NCBI GenBank assembly: GCA_964527265.1
Contig: CAZGOM010000003.1
Location: 22,144 to 86,143 of the forward strand
Direction: 5' to 3'
DNA length: 64,000 bases
Origin: CAZGOM01 sp964527265
Lineage (GTDB): Bacteria; Planctomycetota; Phycisphaerae; Phycisphaerales; Phycisphaeraceae
Shown: piece by piece, positions 16,921-25,534 of the stretch
How the letters are laid out: each line of letters opens with the position of its first letter
How positions within the stretch are numbered: position 1 is the first letter of the stretch
Position numbers and translations under genes: made by a program
The notes under the pieces: generated by a model
Database searches by the model: none
What the model saw: only the letters and a program-made list of their open reading frames with translations
Told to the model about the DNA's origin: nothing

Positions 16921-18378
16921 TTAGAGGCTCGGTCGCTGTGCGTGGAATGAAGCCGTCGATTCCAGCATGCGGGCGATGCGAAGGAGTTTGAGATCCTCAA
17001 AGGCGGGGCCGAGGAGTTGGAGGCCGATGGGGAGCTTTTTGCCGTCGACCGTGGCAAAGCCGTACGGGAGGCTAATTCCGGGGATGCCTGCGAGGTTTGC
17101 ATTGACGGTGTAAACGTCCTGCATGTACATCTCGAGTGGGTTGTCGGTTTTCGCGCCGAACTTGAAGGCCGGGCCGGTCGTGGTCGGGCAGAGGATGGCG
17201 TCGCAAGTGGTAAAGGCGGTGTCGAAGTCGCCCTTGATCAAGCGGCGGACTTTGAGTGCGTGGAGATAAAACTTGTCGCCGTAGCCAGCGGAGAGAGCAT
17301 AGGTGCCCAGCATGATTCGACGCTTGACTTCAGGGCCAAAGCCCTCGGCGCGGCTCATGGAGTAGACATCCAGGAGGTCTTTGGCTTTGTCGGAGCGGTG
17401 GCCGTAACGAATGCCATCGAAGCGTGCAAGGTTGGAGGAGGCTTCGGCGGTGGCCACGATGTAGTAGGTGGGAATGCCGTATTCGGTGTGGGGAAGATCA
17501 ACTTCAACGACGGTGGCGCCCTGCGCCTTCAAGGCGTCAATGGCGGCATTGATGGCGTCCTTTACGGAAGCGTCGTTGGCATCGGAGAGATATTGCTTGG
17601 CGATGCCGATGCGCAGGCCCTTCACCGGATGGCTGAGTTGGCCGGTGTAATCGGGAACGGCGACCTTGGCGGAGGTGGAGTCGAGCGGATCATGCCCGGA
17701 CATCACTTGCATAAGGAGCGCGGCATCTTCGACGGTGTGCGCGAAAGGACCGATCTGATCAAGACTGGAGGCGAAGGCGACCAAGCCATAGCGGGAGACG
17801 AGGCCATAAGAGGGCTTGTAGCCGACGATGCCGGTGAGGGCGGCGGGTTGGCGGATGGAGCCACCGGTATCTGAGCCGAGCGAGCCAAAGCAGAGGTCGG
17901 CGGCCATGGCGCTGGAGGCGCCGCCGGAGGAGCCGCCGGGGACGCGGTCGGTGTCCCAGGGGTTTCTGGATGGGCCGCGCGAGGAGTTTTCGGTGCTGGA
18001 GCCCATGGCGAATTCGTCGAGGTTGGTTTTACCCAGGACGATGGCGCCGGCAGCTTCCAGGCGGGCAACAGCGGTGGCGTTGTAAGGCGCTTTGAAATTG
18101 GCCAGGATCTTGGAGGAGCAGGTAGTGTGCCCGTAATCGGTGCACATGTTGTCCTTGATGGCGATGGGAACGCCTGCCAGCGGGCCGGAAACCTTGCCGG
18201 AATCGACCTCGGCGGCGCGGGCCAATGCGCGCTCGGCATAGGTTTCGTTGTAGGCGTTTAAGCGGGGATTAAGACGCTCGATGCGCTCAAGGCAGACCTT
18301 CACGGCCTGGGCAGCAGTGATCTTTTTGGAAGCGATGGAATCGCGCAGAGAGACGAGGGTGGTTTCGGTGAGGTTCAT
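16921..18378 (-). CDS. gatA: aspartyl/glutamyl-tRNA(Asn/Gln) amidotransferase subunit A
   Basis: 485 residues, the usual GatA length. It is the amidase subunit that releases ammonia from glutamine for converting mischarged Glu-tRNA(Gln) or Asp-tRNA(Asn). The amidase-signature triad is visible: Lys in AIKDNMCT, cis-Ser in GGSSGGASSA and nucleophile Ser in GSDTGGSIRQPA. gatC lies upstream on the same strand, with a 127-base spacer that contains an inverted repeat. gatB is not in this window. Confidence 0.98.
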   Translation of the reverse strand: MNLTETTLVSLRDSIASKKITAAQAVKVCLERIERLNPRLNAYNETYAERALARAAEVDSGKVSGPLAGVPIAIKDNMCTDYGHTTCSSKILANFKAPYNATAVARLEAAGAIVLGKTNLDEFAMGSSTENSSRGPSRNPWDTDRVPGGSSGGASSAMAADLCFGSLGSDTGGSIRQPAALTGIVGYKPSYGLVSRYGLVAFASSLDQIGPFAHTVEDAALLMQVMSGHDPLDSTSAKVAVPDYTGQLSHPVKGLRIGIAKQYLSDANDASVKDAINAAIDALKAQGATVVEVDLPHTEYGIPTYYIVATAEASSNLARFDGIRYGHRSDKAKDLLDVYSMSRAEGFGPEVKRRIMLGTYALSAGYGDKFYLHALKVRRLIKGDFDTAFTTCDAILCPTTTGPAFKFGAKTDNPLEMYMQDVYTVNANLAGIPGISLPYGFATVDGKKLPIGLQLLGPAFEDLKLLRIARMLESTASFHAQRPSL

Positions 18379-18396
18379 GTGATTTTGCGGAAAGTT

Positions 18397-18496
18397 AAAA
18401 GGGATAAGAAAAAAGGATCCGTCGAAGGAAGGTTCCAGAAAGAGGCTGAGTGGGTGGTTCCAAGGCTTTATTTATCCCCTGTACCTTATCCCTTTT
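18397..18496. repeat. inverted repeat in the gatC-gatA spacer
   Basis: Twelve bases (AAAAGGGATAAG, 18397-18408) recur as the exact reverse complement at 18485-18496. The arms bracket most of the spacer between gatC and gatA, so the gatCA transcript could fold a stem with a ~76-base loop just before the gatA start. No T-run suggests termination. Confidence 0.5.
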
Positions 18497-18505
18497 GCCT
18501 TTCTT

Positions 18506-18814
18506 TCAGGCTCCGCCGCCGTCGTCGATGACTTTGGGCACTTTGAAGAACGGCGGGTGCTTGTCGGGGGCGTTGGCCATGGCGACTTCATTGGTGAACG
18601 GAACGGTTTCCTTGTCTTCACGCAGGGCATTGGTCATTTCCATGGCGTGAGCCATCGGCTCTACGTTGTCGACGTTAAGTTCCTGGAGCTTGGAAACATA
18701 GTCCAATACGGCAGAGAGCTTTTCGCTCATGGCGTGGACTTCCTGGTCTGTCAGCTTCAGGCGGCTGAGCTTGGCGACGTGGCGGACTTGTTCTTCAGTA
18801 AGCTTCTGTGTCAT
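18506..18814 (-). CDS. gatC: aspartyl/glutamyl-tRNA(Asn/Gln) amidotransferase subunit C
   Basis: 102 residues from the ATG at 18814; the open frame extends far upstream, but homology begins at MTQKLTEEQVRHVAKLSRL. GatC is the small belt that holds GatA and GatB together. Conserved features are VRHVAKLSRLKLTDQE, LDYVSKLQELN, and the later LREDKET and FFKVPKVID, all in their usual positions. It is the first gene of the gatCA pair and diverges from queF across a short promoter region. Confidence 0.96.
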   Translation of the reverse strand: MTQKLTEEQVRHVAKLSRLKLTDQEVHAMSEKLSAVLDYVSKLQELNVDNVEPMAHAMEMTNALREDKETVPFTNEVAMANAPDKHPPFFKVPKVIDDGGGA

Positions 18815-18901
18815 GACGGCTCCGGGCGTGAAAAAGAGCGCGTATACTAGCACATTCCGCTGCACCAAAGCGGAATGACACCCCCCTACCTGAGACAAAA
18901 A

Positions 18902-19276
18902 ATGCCAGACACAAGCCTGCTGGAATGCTTCGACAACCCCTCCCCCAAACGCGACTTTGTGATCGAGCACATCTCCGAGGAATTCACCAGCGTCTGCCCC
19001 AAGACCGGGCATCCCGACTTTGGGCACGTGATCCTGCGTTATGTGCCGGGCAAGGTGTGTGTGGAGCTTAAAAGCTTGAAGCTCTACTACCAGAGCTTCC
19101 GCAATGAAGGCATCTTTTTTGAAGCCGTCACCAATAAAATCGCCGACGACCTGGCCAAGGCGATGAAGCCCAAGTGGATGATTCTGACGACCGACTGGAA
19201 AGGCCGTGGCGGCATCAAGACAGTCATCAGCGTAGAGATCGGAAAAGTGCCGGATTGGGAACGTGTACGGCGGTAA
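18902..19276 (+). CDS. queF: NADPH-dependent 7-cyano-7-deazaguanine reductase
   Basis: About 124 residues; an ATG at 18875 in the same frame would add nine. This is the short, unimodular QueF that reduces preQ0 to preQ1 for queuosine in tRNA. The thioimide-forming Cys and the acid lie in SVCPKTGHPDFG, and the substrate-binding ELKSLKLYYQSFRNEG is intact. A TATACT hexamer at 18843-18848 is a possible -10 box, without a clear -35. Other queuosine genes are absent here. Confidence 0.95.
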   Translation: MPDTSLLECFDNPSPKRDFVIEHISEEFTSVCPKTGHPDFGHVILRYVPGKVCVELKSLKLYYQSFRNEGIFFEAVTNKIADDLAKAMKPKWMILTTDWKGRGGIKTVISVEIGKVPDWERVRR

Positions 19277-19296
19277 AAGCCACCAAAACCTTGCAA

Positions 19297-19353
19297 TCTC
19301 CGCATAGTATGCGGAGACTAAGGCCTTTATTCTCCGCATACCCTGCGGAGAAT
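19297..19353. repeat. two adjacent matching palindromes between convergent genes
   Basis: 19297-19317 is a perfect palindrome with 10-base arms and one central base. 19329-19353 has 10-base arms and a five-base loop. Both share the core TCTCCGCA/TGCGGAGA. They lie between the convergent queF and SGNH hydrolase genes. A role as bidirectional terminator or REP-like element is possible; neither has a long T-run. Confidence 0.6.
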
Positions 19354-19424
19354 AACATCATTGGCACTCTCTACGTAGGACGGGAAAGTGCATTGGCCAA
19401 TTGAACACTTTAATGTGACCATAC

Positions 19425-20516
19425 TTACAACAACTTCTTCAGCTTCGGCGCCAGTACCTCCGCCATGCGGATGAAGCCCAAATCAGTCGCATGTCCGCCG
19501 TCGACAGTGGCCTCGCCATCGTGGCCGTAGAAATCATGGCCAGGAATGTAGTGGAGATTTGGAATGCCTTCCGCGATCAGGGCGTTAAATGCGGCTTCGT
19601 TGGCGGCATTGCTGGTTTCATAACGCGCCATGCCGCCTTGGCTCACAAAACGCGACGGCGAAGGGATATGCCCCAGCAGCACGATCGGCACATCCGGACG
19701 CGCCTTGCGCAATAGCCGCACCGCCGGCCCGGTTCGCTCTGTGATCAGGTCCGCAACCATGTTGCCCAGGCAATCCAGAACATACATGCACGGATCCAGT
19801 TCGCTCAGAAGCTGCGCCATTTCAATCTCCATCTTGCCATTGCCGGAAAATCCAAGGTTGATCGCCGGTCGGTCGAGCCAGCGGTTGAGGATGGCCGGAT
19901 AAGCCATCCCCGGGCGTGAAGCGCAGCCCCCCTGCGTGACGGATGTGCCGTAGAAAACGATCGGCTTGGCATGCGTCGCGGGGCGTGAGGGTGCCGGCCG
20001 TAACACCACCGACGGCGGCAGCCCGATATGCACGGATTCGACCGCGTTGTAGAGCGGCAGAAAGAGCATGTATTCACGCTCCTCCACCGGCATGTCCTTG
20101 GTCAGCGCCATGGAATTGGTCACCGCCGCCGGGCGGCCATTGGCCACATGACGCCAATGCGAGCCGTCACTGCCCACCGGGCGCGCGTAGAGGTCCAGCC
20201 CGCTCACGCCCGTGGCCGGCATGTGGGCCATGGCCAGGTTTTCAATGCCTGAGCGAAGCGTCCAGCGGGCGCTGACGGTCGCTGTCGTAGCCACAAAACG
20301 CACGGCCAGTCCGGTCGAATGCTGACCGAACCACCACACGGGAGTTGTGACCATCCCTTTGGCGCGTTCGGGCAACCGGTCATAAAGCCCCCGCACATCC
20401 GCCCAACCCTGATTCTCGATTCCCAAGTCCTTCACGTCGTACCACACAGTGTCGTCCGTGGTTTCCAAAGCGGCGAAATTGCGGTCGACCTGCTCGATGG
20501 ATTTGGGTTGAGACAT
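19425..20516 (-). CDS. SGNH/GDSL-type hydrolase with N-terminal beta domain
   Basis: 363 residues without a signal peptide. The N-terminal half (about 1-170) is a beta-rich domain as found before SGNH cores. The C-terminal half holds the blocks: FYGTSVTQGGCAS (Ser nucleophile), NLGFSGNG (oxyanion Gly region), LDCLGNM (in place of the usual GxND block) and DGGHATDLGF (Asp/His). Enzymes of this group remove acyl groups from sugars or other esters. It lies downstream of a divergent tRNA gene and appears monocistronic. The substrate is unknown. Confidence 0.88.
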   Translation of the reverse strand: MSQPKSIEQVDRNFAALETTDDTVWYDVKDLGIENQGWADVRGLYDRLPERAKGMVTTPVWWFGQHSTGLAVRFVATTATVSARWTLRSGIENLAMAHMPATGVSGLDLYARPVGSDGSHWRHVANGRPAAVTNSMALTKDMPVEEREYMLFLPLYNAVESVHIGLPPSVVLRPAPSRPATHAKPIVFYGTSVTQGGCASRPGMAYPAILNRWLDRPAINLGFSGNGKMEIEMAQLLSELDPCMYVLDCLGNMVADLITERTGPAVRLLRKARPDVPIVLLGHIPSPSRFVSQGGMARYETSNAANEAAFNALIAEGIPNLHYIPGHDFYGHDGEATVDGGHATDLGFIRMAEVLAPKLKKLL

Positions 20517-20621
20517 ATTGGCTCTTGTCAGATAAAGGGTGAAGTTTGATCAACGATGTTAGTTATGCAACGGCAAATTGGAAATCTCAGACGGAGAAAC
20601 CCAAAGAGCGTAAGCCCCCAA

Positions 20622-20650
20622 TTGACGCGCGAGGCGAGGTCGGGCACAAT
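20622..20650 (+). promoter_or_regulatory. possible sigma-70-type promoter of the tRNA gene
   Basis: TTGACG at 20622-20627 and CACAAT at 20645-20650 are 17 bases apart, ending 30 bases before the tRNA. The -35 matches five of six consensus bases and the -10 four of six. Confidence 0.4.
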
Positions 20651-20680
20651 CCCGATCCGGCGCGGCATGCGCTCGGCATA

Positions 20681-20754
20681 GCGCTCTTAGCTCAATTGGA
20701 TAGAGCTTCCGACTTCGGATCGGATGGTTACAGGTTCGACTCCTGTAGAGCGCG
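20681..20754 (+). tRNA. tRNA-Arg (anticodon UCG)
   Basis: A 74-base cloverleaf. The acceptor GCGCTCT pairs with AGAGCGC, the D stem GCTC with GAGC, the anticodon stem TCCGA with TCGGA around loop CTTCGGA (anticodon TCG at 20715-20717), and the T stem ACAGG with CCTGT around TTCGACT. The discriminator is G754. CCA is not encoded. It reads CGA and, depending on modification, other CGN codons. Confidence 0.97.
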
Positions 20755-20820
20755 TTTACTTTTCTAAAAAGTGCGACCACCAGGGTGTAATACTCCAGGT
20801 CATTATCCCATTCCAACACT

Positions 20821-22107
20821 TCATGGCTGAATCGACGATCCGAGTCCGATCGGCTCGCGCACCGGCAGGCGATGCATGCCGTCCGAAGGGGTTATCAACG
20901 GGGCAAGCGCCGGCAGCCACGCGACATTGGCGTCGGGTGTGAACTGAGGCGAATTCAACTCCACGCCATTGATCGTCGGCAAACGCGACGCCAGCAAAGC
21001 CGAGTGGATGAGGGAGAGGCCCGGGCTCGTCAGGTCCTGCATCGTAAGCAGCATTTTGTTCTCAACCGCCCACGCCGCCGCAACCAGCGCAAAGCTATGG
21101 CCTTTACACGCCTTGAGGGCCAACCCGGACCAGTGCTGCCGTTTTGCCTCCGCCAGCAACTCCAACCCGGTCAGCCCTTCGTCGAGAAAAACCGGCCGCA
21201 TGGCGCTCACCCGTGACCAATCCTGCGGGTGACGGAGAATATCCCGTGAGGTGGGTTGTTCGAGATACTCCAGCGCATCAAATGCCGGTCGGCAATCGCG
21301 CTTGATGCGCAAAAGAAAATCCTCCACCGACTGCGCATCCGGGTCCGCCTCGTTGGAGTCGACACACAGCCGCGGCCTGGCGACATCCGCCGTGCGCAGC
21401 GCATTGAATACGGCAATCACACGGTCGGCATCGCCAGCGCCCTGGCCCAGAGTCTTGAGCTTAAAACACCGGTAGCCACGCGGGCCGATCCACGCAAGCA
21501 GCGACCCCGGGAGTTCATCGTTCTTACCGACCACCAGCCATGCATCCAGCGCCGTGCGGCGCGTGGCAAGCAATGCGCGTTTGATGGCGTGCTGCGTGGA
21601 GCCGTCGGCAAAAAGACCATCGCTCTCAGGGCATCCAAAGGACTCGTCATAGAAGCCAAACGCGGAAATGCCCAGGGCATGTCCTGTCGCGTCGTGGATG
21701 GCCGCGTCGAAAGGGCTCAGGGCCATGGCGGCGGCCAGGGTCGGGATGACGGGTGTCTGGCCGCCGGCAGCGCTGCAGACATGGTCGTGCAGTCTTAAGC
21801 CCAGCGTCAGCGGGTGGGCCACGACGCCGCCCGCCATTGCAAAAAGATCGCGAGCAATGTCCTCACAAAAGCACCGTAACGCGGCATCTTTAGCGTCATG
21901 CGACAAAGACGGATCGGGCCACGCCCAGAGGTCGGAGAGATAAACCGTGCCACGACCAATCGCCTGCGCTCCCCCCACCTCCACCCGCACGGAGGCGGTC
22001 GCCTGGGTGATCGCATGAATGGTTCCTGAGCTTAACTGCAGCGGAGTGACAAACCGCTGGCGCATAAATTCAACTGCGGCATCGAGAATACGGACGGTAA
22101 TAGGCAT
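20821..22107 (-). CDS. enolase-superfamily enzyme (mandelate racemase/muconate lactonizing group)
   Basis: 428 residues. The C-terminal barrel carries the superfamily signature in order: FKLKTLG (KxK base), VDSNEAD (first metal Asp), LEYLEQP (metal Glu), FLDEGLT (third metal ligand) and ALKACKGHS (second catalytic Lys). The N-terminal capping domain is complete. Such enzymes abstract a proton alpha to a carboxylate, giving epimerases, dehydratases or cycloisomerases. The paired Lys residues are typical of the muconate-lactonizing subgroup. The nitrilase gene lies 41 bases upstream on the same strand, suggesting one operon. The substrate cannot be told. Confidence 0.9.
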   Translation of the reverse strand: MPITVRILDAAVEFMRQRFVTPLQLSSGTIHAITQATASVRVEVGGAQAIGRGTVYLSDLWAWPDPSLSHDAKDAALRCFCEDIARDLFAMAGGVVAHPLTLGLRLHDHVCSAAGGQTPVIPTLAAAMALSPFDAAIHDATGHALGISAFGFYDESFGCPESDGLFADGSTQHAIKRALLATRRTALDAWLVVGKNDELPGSLLAWIGPRGYRCFKLKTLGQGAGDADRVIAVFNALRTADVARPRLCVDSNEADPDAQSVEDFLLRIKRDCRPAFDALEYLEQPTSRDILRHPQDWSRVSAMRPVFLDEGLTGLELLAEAKRQHWSGLALKACKGHSFALVAAAWAVENKMLLTMQDLTSPGLSLIHSALLASRLPTINGVELNSPQFTPDANVAWLPALAPLITPSDGMHRLPVREPIGLGSSIQP

Positions 22108-22148
22108 TGCTGAGAATTCCTGATGAATACGGCGACGAAATCAACGCA

Positions 22149-22982
22149 TCACGGCTTTGCCACGTCCCCATACAGCTCGGGGCGGCGGGTCTGGGCGATC
22201 ACGTCACGCATCGTGGGATAGCGTTCCTTCATTTTTCCGTCGTACCACAAGGGGTACTGCTCATCGATATCCATACGCGCCACCGCAACGCCGGGAAAGT
22301 GACCCGTATCCGCGCGCGTGCGCCCCATCGGGTCGACGATCCGGCTGCGTCCGTAGCACCTTCCCACCAGGTAGGGAAGCTGGATGTGATGCGAGGGGAC
22401 CATCCAGACGGACTGGTCCACGGCGCGCGTATTGACGATTGATTCGATGATGTCGCCCGTGTAATCAATCGCGCCCGAAGGCCAGAAGATCACCTCCGCG
22501 CCCTTGAGGGCCATCGCCCGGTAAAGCTCCGGGTAGTGCAGGTCCATGCAGATGGTGATGCCGATGGTGCCAAAGTCGGTCTTGAAAACAGGCACTTCGT
22601 TGCCGGGAATGTACTTTTCCCCCTCTCCGTGGAACGGGAGGCACAGATGTGTCTTGCGGTAGATGCCCGCGATCTGCCCCTGCCGGTCAATAAGCACCGC
22701 GGACATGTAATGTTTGGGTCCATCGGTCTTTTCCACCAGGGGCAGAATCACATACATCCGGTGCTTCCTGGCCAGGGCAGCAAATCGCTCGGTGGCTGGA
22801 CCGGGGACAGATTCGGGAACCGGCTCGCGCTTGACGAAGTCCGAGCCGCAGTTCTCCGGAAGACAAACGATGTCGGCCTTCTGCTCACCGGCTTCGTCAA
22901 CCAGGCGCAGGCATTGCTCAACCTCACTCTGCTGGAAATAGTGTTCGACGGAACAGCTTGCGATTGTGACTTTGCGGGACAT
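22149..22982 (-). CDS. nitrilase-superfamily carbon-nitrogen hydrolase
   Basis: 277 residues. The Glu-Lys-Cys triad is in CLPENCG (Glu), IYRKTHLCLP (Lys) and GITICMDLHYPE (Cys). This fold hydrolyses nitriles, amides or carbamoyl groups. It might be an N-carbamoylputrescine amidase or omega-amidase type, but key specificity residues cannot be judged by eye. It is the promoter-proximal gene of a pair with the enolase-like enzyme. The agmatine deiminase gene that would feed N-carbamoylputrescine is 17 kb away, so linkage is weak. Confidence 0.88.
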   Translation of the reverse strand: MSRKVTIASCSVEHYFQQSEVEQCLRLVDEAGEQKADIVCLPENCGSDFVKREPVPESVPGPATERFAALARKHRMYVILPLVEKTDGPKHYMSAVLIDRQGQIAGIYRKTHLCLPFHGEGEKYIPGNEVPVFKTDFGTIGITICMDLHYPELYRAMALKGAEVIFWPSGAIDYTGDIIESIVNTRAVDQSVWMVPSHHIQLPYLVGRCYGRSRIVDPMGRTRADTGHFPGVAVARMDIDEQYPLWYDGKMKERYPTMRDVIAQTRRPELYGDVAKP

Positions 22983-23306
22983 CGGTTTTCCTCATCGGAA
23001 CATGTGCGTGGCGGCCGCTTGCTCCGGTCATATCAGAAAAAAGTGCTGCCTGACGGCGAAGCCGAGTCAATATCCGGGCATTTTTTTTGCAAATACACGG
23101 GTAAGCCGTGCGCCATTATCGAACAAGTTCGATTTTATGGGCAGCTACGCCGCAATGCAACCGCATGTTGAACGATGCAGACACTTAGGGTAATTCTATG
23201 GCCACCACGCGCCTGTCCCTTAAGATCAAATAAAGCCGTAGGCCTGACGCTTGCAGGGCGCGTTAAACCCTTATAATCGACCCACACACCCTTGGAGAAA
23301 CTGCCT
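22983..23306. other. intergenic region between divergent genes
   Basis: A 324-base gap between the nitrilase (reverse) and the small lipoprotein (forward). A promoter-like pair sits near its right end (see 23251-23277). A T8 run occurs around 23088-23096 without a convincing hairpin. No coding frame seen. Confidence 0.5.
23251..23277 (+). promoter_or_regulatory. sigma-70-type promoter candidate
   Basis: A perfect TATAAT at 23272-23277 with TTGCAG at 23251-23256 (15 bases apart; CTTGCA gives 16). It lies 30 bases before the lipoprotein ATG at 23307, so the leader would be short and include the GGAG ribosome site. Confidence 0.5.
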
Positions 23307-23744
23307 ATGACTCGCTCTTACTTCGCCGCCGCTGGTCTTTTGGTCGCTCTCGGCATGAGCTTTCTTTCCGGTTGCGCCAAGCCTGAAGGCAGCTATGCCG
23401 CCCAGGACCTGACCGGCCAGTGGACAGGTGACTCTCAGGGCGTGCACACCATGATCGGTTACGCGCAAAGCACCCGTACCCTGACCGTGACAGACCAGGA
23501 AGGCAACCAGTTCCGCGGGACGCTCTACTACAAGACTCTCGCCTCCGCCCAACTCCGCGAAGGGACCGAGAAAATCTACGGCTCCATCAACCCCGTCGAC
23601 GGCAAAATCACCATCATCACCGATGAAGACCATGGCGTCCTGACCGGCGTCTTCGCCGACAAAAACACCCTTAACCTCACCTACACCGACCCGGGCCCGG
23701 GCGGCATCGTGGGCAATATCACCCTCACCCGCGTCTCGCAGTAA
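23307..23744 (+). CDS. small lipoprotein, hypothetical
   Basis: 145 residues from the ATG at 23307, with GGAG nine bases upstream. The signal ends in a lipobox (LGMSFLSGC), so Cys about 20 should be lipidated. The mature part is beta-rich, begins LTGQWTGDSQGVHT and contains repeating strands (GKITIITDEDHGVLTG), suggesting a small lipocalin-like or META-like barrel. No catalytic residues are recognisable. A promoter lies directly upstream and a hairpin directly downstream, so it is probably monocistronic. Confidence 0.75.
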   Translation: MTRSYFAAAGLLVALGMSFLSGCAKPEGSYAAQDLTGQWTGDSQGVHTMIGYAQSTRTLTVTDQEGNQFRGTLYYKTLASAQLREGTEKIYGSINPVDGKITIITDEDHGVLTGVFADKNTLNLTYTDPGPGGIVGNITLTRVSQ

Positions 23745-23768
23745 AGCTCGACTTTTCAGAGTATCTTT

Positions 23769-23800
23769 AACGCCACCGGCAGCACGCTGCCGGTGGCGTT
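23769..23800 (+). terminator. strong hairpin after the lipoprotein gene
   Basis: A 14-15 base perfect GC-rich stem (left arm AACGCCACCGGCAG at 23769-23782, right arm 23787-23800) 24 bases after the stop. Only a short TTT lies at the stem base, so rho-independent release may be inefficient. Confidence 0.6.
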
Positions 23801-23838
23801 TCGCGTCAATACCCCCTGCCACTTGAGTGAGATGATTC

Positions 23839-24264
23839 ATGTCCAGCCCAAACCCAGCAAGCCCCACCCCCACCGGCAAAAACATCGAAATCAACCACCC
23901 GGATAAAACCGCATTCACAGGCCCCTACTCCCCGGGCGTAATCCGCGACGGATGGCTGTATATCTCCAGCCAGGGGCCAGTGGACATGAAAACAGGCCAA
24001 CCCACCCGCGGCACCATCGAAGACGAAACCCGCGTCGTCCTCGATCACCTGGACAAAATCCTGAAAGCCGCCGGATGCGGTCCCGCGGATGTCGTCAAAT
24101 GCACCCTGGTTCTGAGGGATATCGAGGATTTCGACCGCGTAAATGCTGAATACGCCAAGTATTTCGTCGGCACCCGCCCGGCGCGCACCACCTTCCAGGG
24201 CGTGCTGTGGAAGGGCATCGGCTTATGCATCGACTGCGTTGCCAAGGTGCCGGATAAGGCCTAA
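23839..24264 (+). CDS. RidA (YjgF/YER057c/UK114)-family protein
   Basis: 141 residues. Conserved elements are PYSPGVIRDGWLYISSQG, the oligomer core, and the active-site Arg in GTRPARTTFQ. RidA proteins hydrolyse reactive enamine/imine intermediates released by PLP enzymes such as threonine dehydratase. A PLP enzyme, trpB, follows 12 bases downstream, which suggests cotranscription and a fitting role. The N-terminal stretch of about 18 residues is longer than usual and Pro-rich. Confidence 0.93.
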   Translation: MSSPNPASPTPTGKNIEINHPDKTAFTGPYSPGVIRDGWLYISSQGPVDMKTGQPTRGTIEDETRVVLDHLDKILKAAGCGPADVVKCTLVLRDIEDFDRVNAEYAKYFVGTRPARTTFQGVLWKGIGLCIDCVAKVPDKA

Positions 24265-24276
24265 AGTGTTGGACCT

Positions 24277-25494
24277 ATGACCACAGACACAGCGCGCGCG
24301 AATGTGCCCGACACCCTTGGCCGGTTTGGAAAGTTCGGCGGGGTTTATATCCCCGAAACCCTCCAGGCGGCTGTCAACAAGCTTTCCGAGGCGTATGACA
24401 GCGCCCGCAAAGACCCCGCTTTCGCCAGGGAACTCACCCGCCTTTTGACCGACTTTGTCGGCCGCCCCAGCCCGCTTTACCTTGCGCAGCGGCTCACAAA
24501 GATGTGCGGCGGCGCGCAAATCTACTTGAAGCGCGAAGACCTCAACCACACCGGCGCCCACAAGATCAATAACTCCCTGGGCCAGGCCCTGCTCTGCATG
24601 CGAATGGGTAAAAAACGCATCATTGCCGAAACCGGTGCAGGCCAGCACGGCGTGGCCACCGCCACCGCCGCCGCCGTCTTCGGCCTCGAATGCGACGTCT
24701 ACATGGGCATTGAAGACATCCGCCGCCAGAAACCCAACGTCCTGCGCATGCAGACGCTGGGCACCCGCGTCGTACCGGTTGAATCCGGCTCCAAAACCCT
24801 CAAAGACGCCACCAATGCCGCCATGCGCGACTGGATGGAGACCAGCGACCATACCCACTACATCATCGGCTCGGTGGTGGGCCCCCACCCCTTTCCCATG
24901 ATGGTGCGCGATTTCCAATCCATCATCGGCAAGGAAACCCGTGAGCAATCGCTGGCTAAGTTCGGAAAGCTGCCTGACGCCGTCGTGGCTTGTGTCGGCG
25001 GCGGGTCCAACGCGGCGGGGATCTTCTATCCCTTTGTCGAAGACACCCAAGTCAAGCTCTACGGCGTGGAAGCCGGCGGCCGCTCCAACCAGGACGGCGA
25101 ACACGCTGCCTCCATCACCCTTGGCAAGCCCGGCGTGCTGCACGGCTCCCTGAGCTATGTCCTCCAGGACCCCGACGGCCAGACCGCCGTGGTCCACTCC
25201 ATCTCCGCCGGTCTAGACTATCCCGGCATCGGCCCTGAACATGCCTACTGGCACGACGCCAAGCGCGTTACCTACGCCTCGATTACCGATAACCAGGCCC
25301 TGGATGCCTTTGTTACTTTGACCCGCAACGAAGGCATCATCCCGGCTTTGGAATCCAGCCATGCCATTGCGTACGCGCTGGAGCTCGCCAAGAAGATGAA
25401 GCCCGACCAGAACCTGGTGGTGAACCTCTCTGGCCGCGGCGACAAAGACCTCGACGAAGCGATCCGCCTGCTTGAAGCACGAAAAAACGCCTGA
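24277..25494 (+). CDS. trpB: tryptophan synthase beta chain
   Basis: 405 residues, the normal TrpB1 length. It joins indole and serine to tryptophan with PLP. The Schiff-base Lys is in HTGAHKINN, the phosphate-binding loop is CVGGGSNAAG, and AETGAGQHGVATAT and EGIIPALESSHA are conserved. trpA is not adjacent, so the trp genes are dispersed. The neighbour is a RidA-family gene. Its 3' end converges with the membrane-protein gene, 40 bases away. Confidence 0.98.
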   Translation: MTTDTARANVPDTLGRFGKFGGVYIPETLQAAVNKLSEAYDSARKDPAFARELTRLLTDFVGRPSPLYLAQRLTKMCGGAQIYLKREDLNHTGAHKINNSLGQALLCMRMGKKRIIAETGAGQHGVATATAAAVFGLECDVYMGIEDIRRQKPNVLRMQTLGTRVVPVESGSKTLKDATNAAMRDWMETSDHTHYIIGSVVGPHPFPMMVRDFQSIIGKETREQSLAKFGKLPDAVVACVGGGSNAAGIFYPFVEDTQVKLYGVEAGGRSNQDGEHAASITLGKPGVLHGSLSYVLQDPDGQTAVVHSISAGLDYPGIGPEHAYWHDAKRVTYASITDNQALDAFVTLTRNEGIIPALESSHAIAYALELAKKMKPDQNLVVNLSGRGDKDLDEAIRLLEARKNA

Positions 25495-25534
25495 AAACGA
25501 TGTCCTTCTCCGTTCAATCGCATGCAACTTGGCA

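Noticed and set aside
22149..22982. Confident assignment as N-carbamoylputrescine amidase paired with agmatine deiminase
   Set aside because: The genes are 17 kb apart and the nitrilase is instead paired with an enolase-superfamily gene. Specificity cannot be read by eye.
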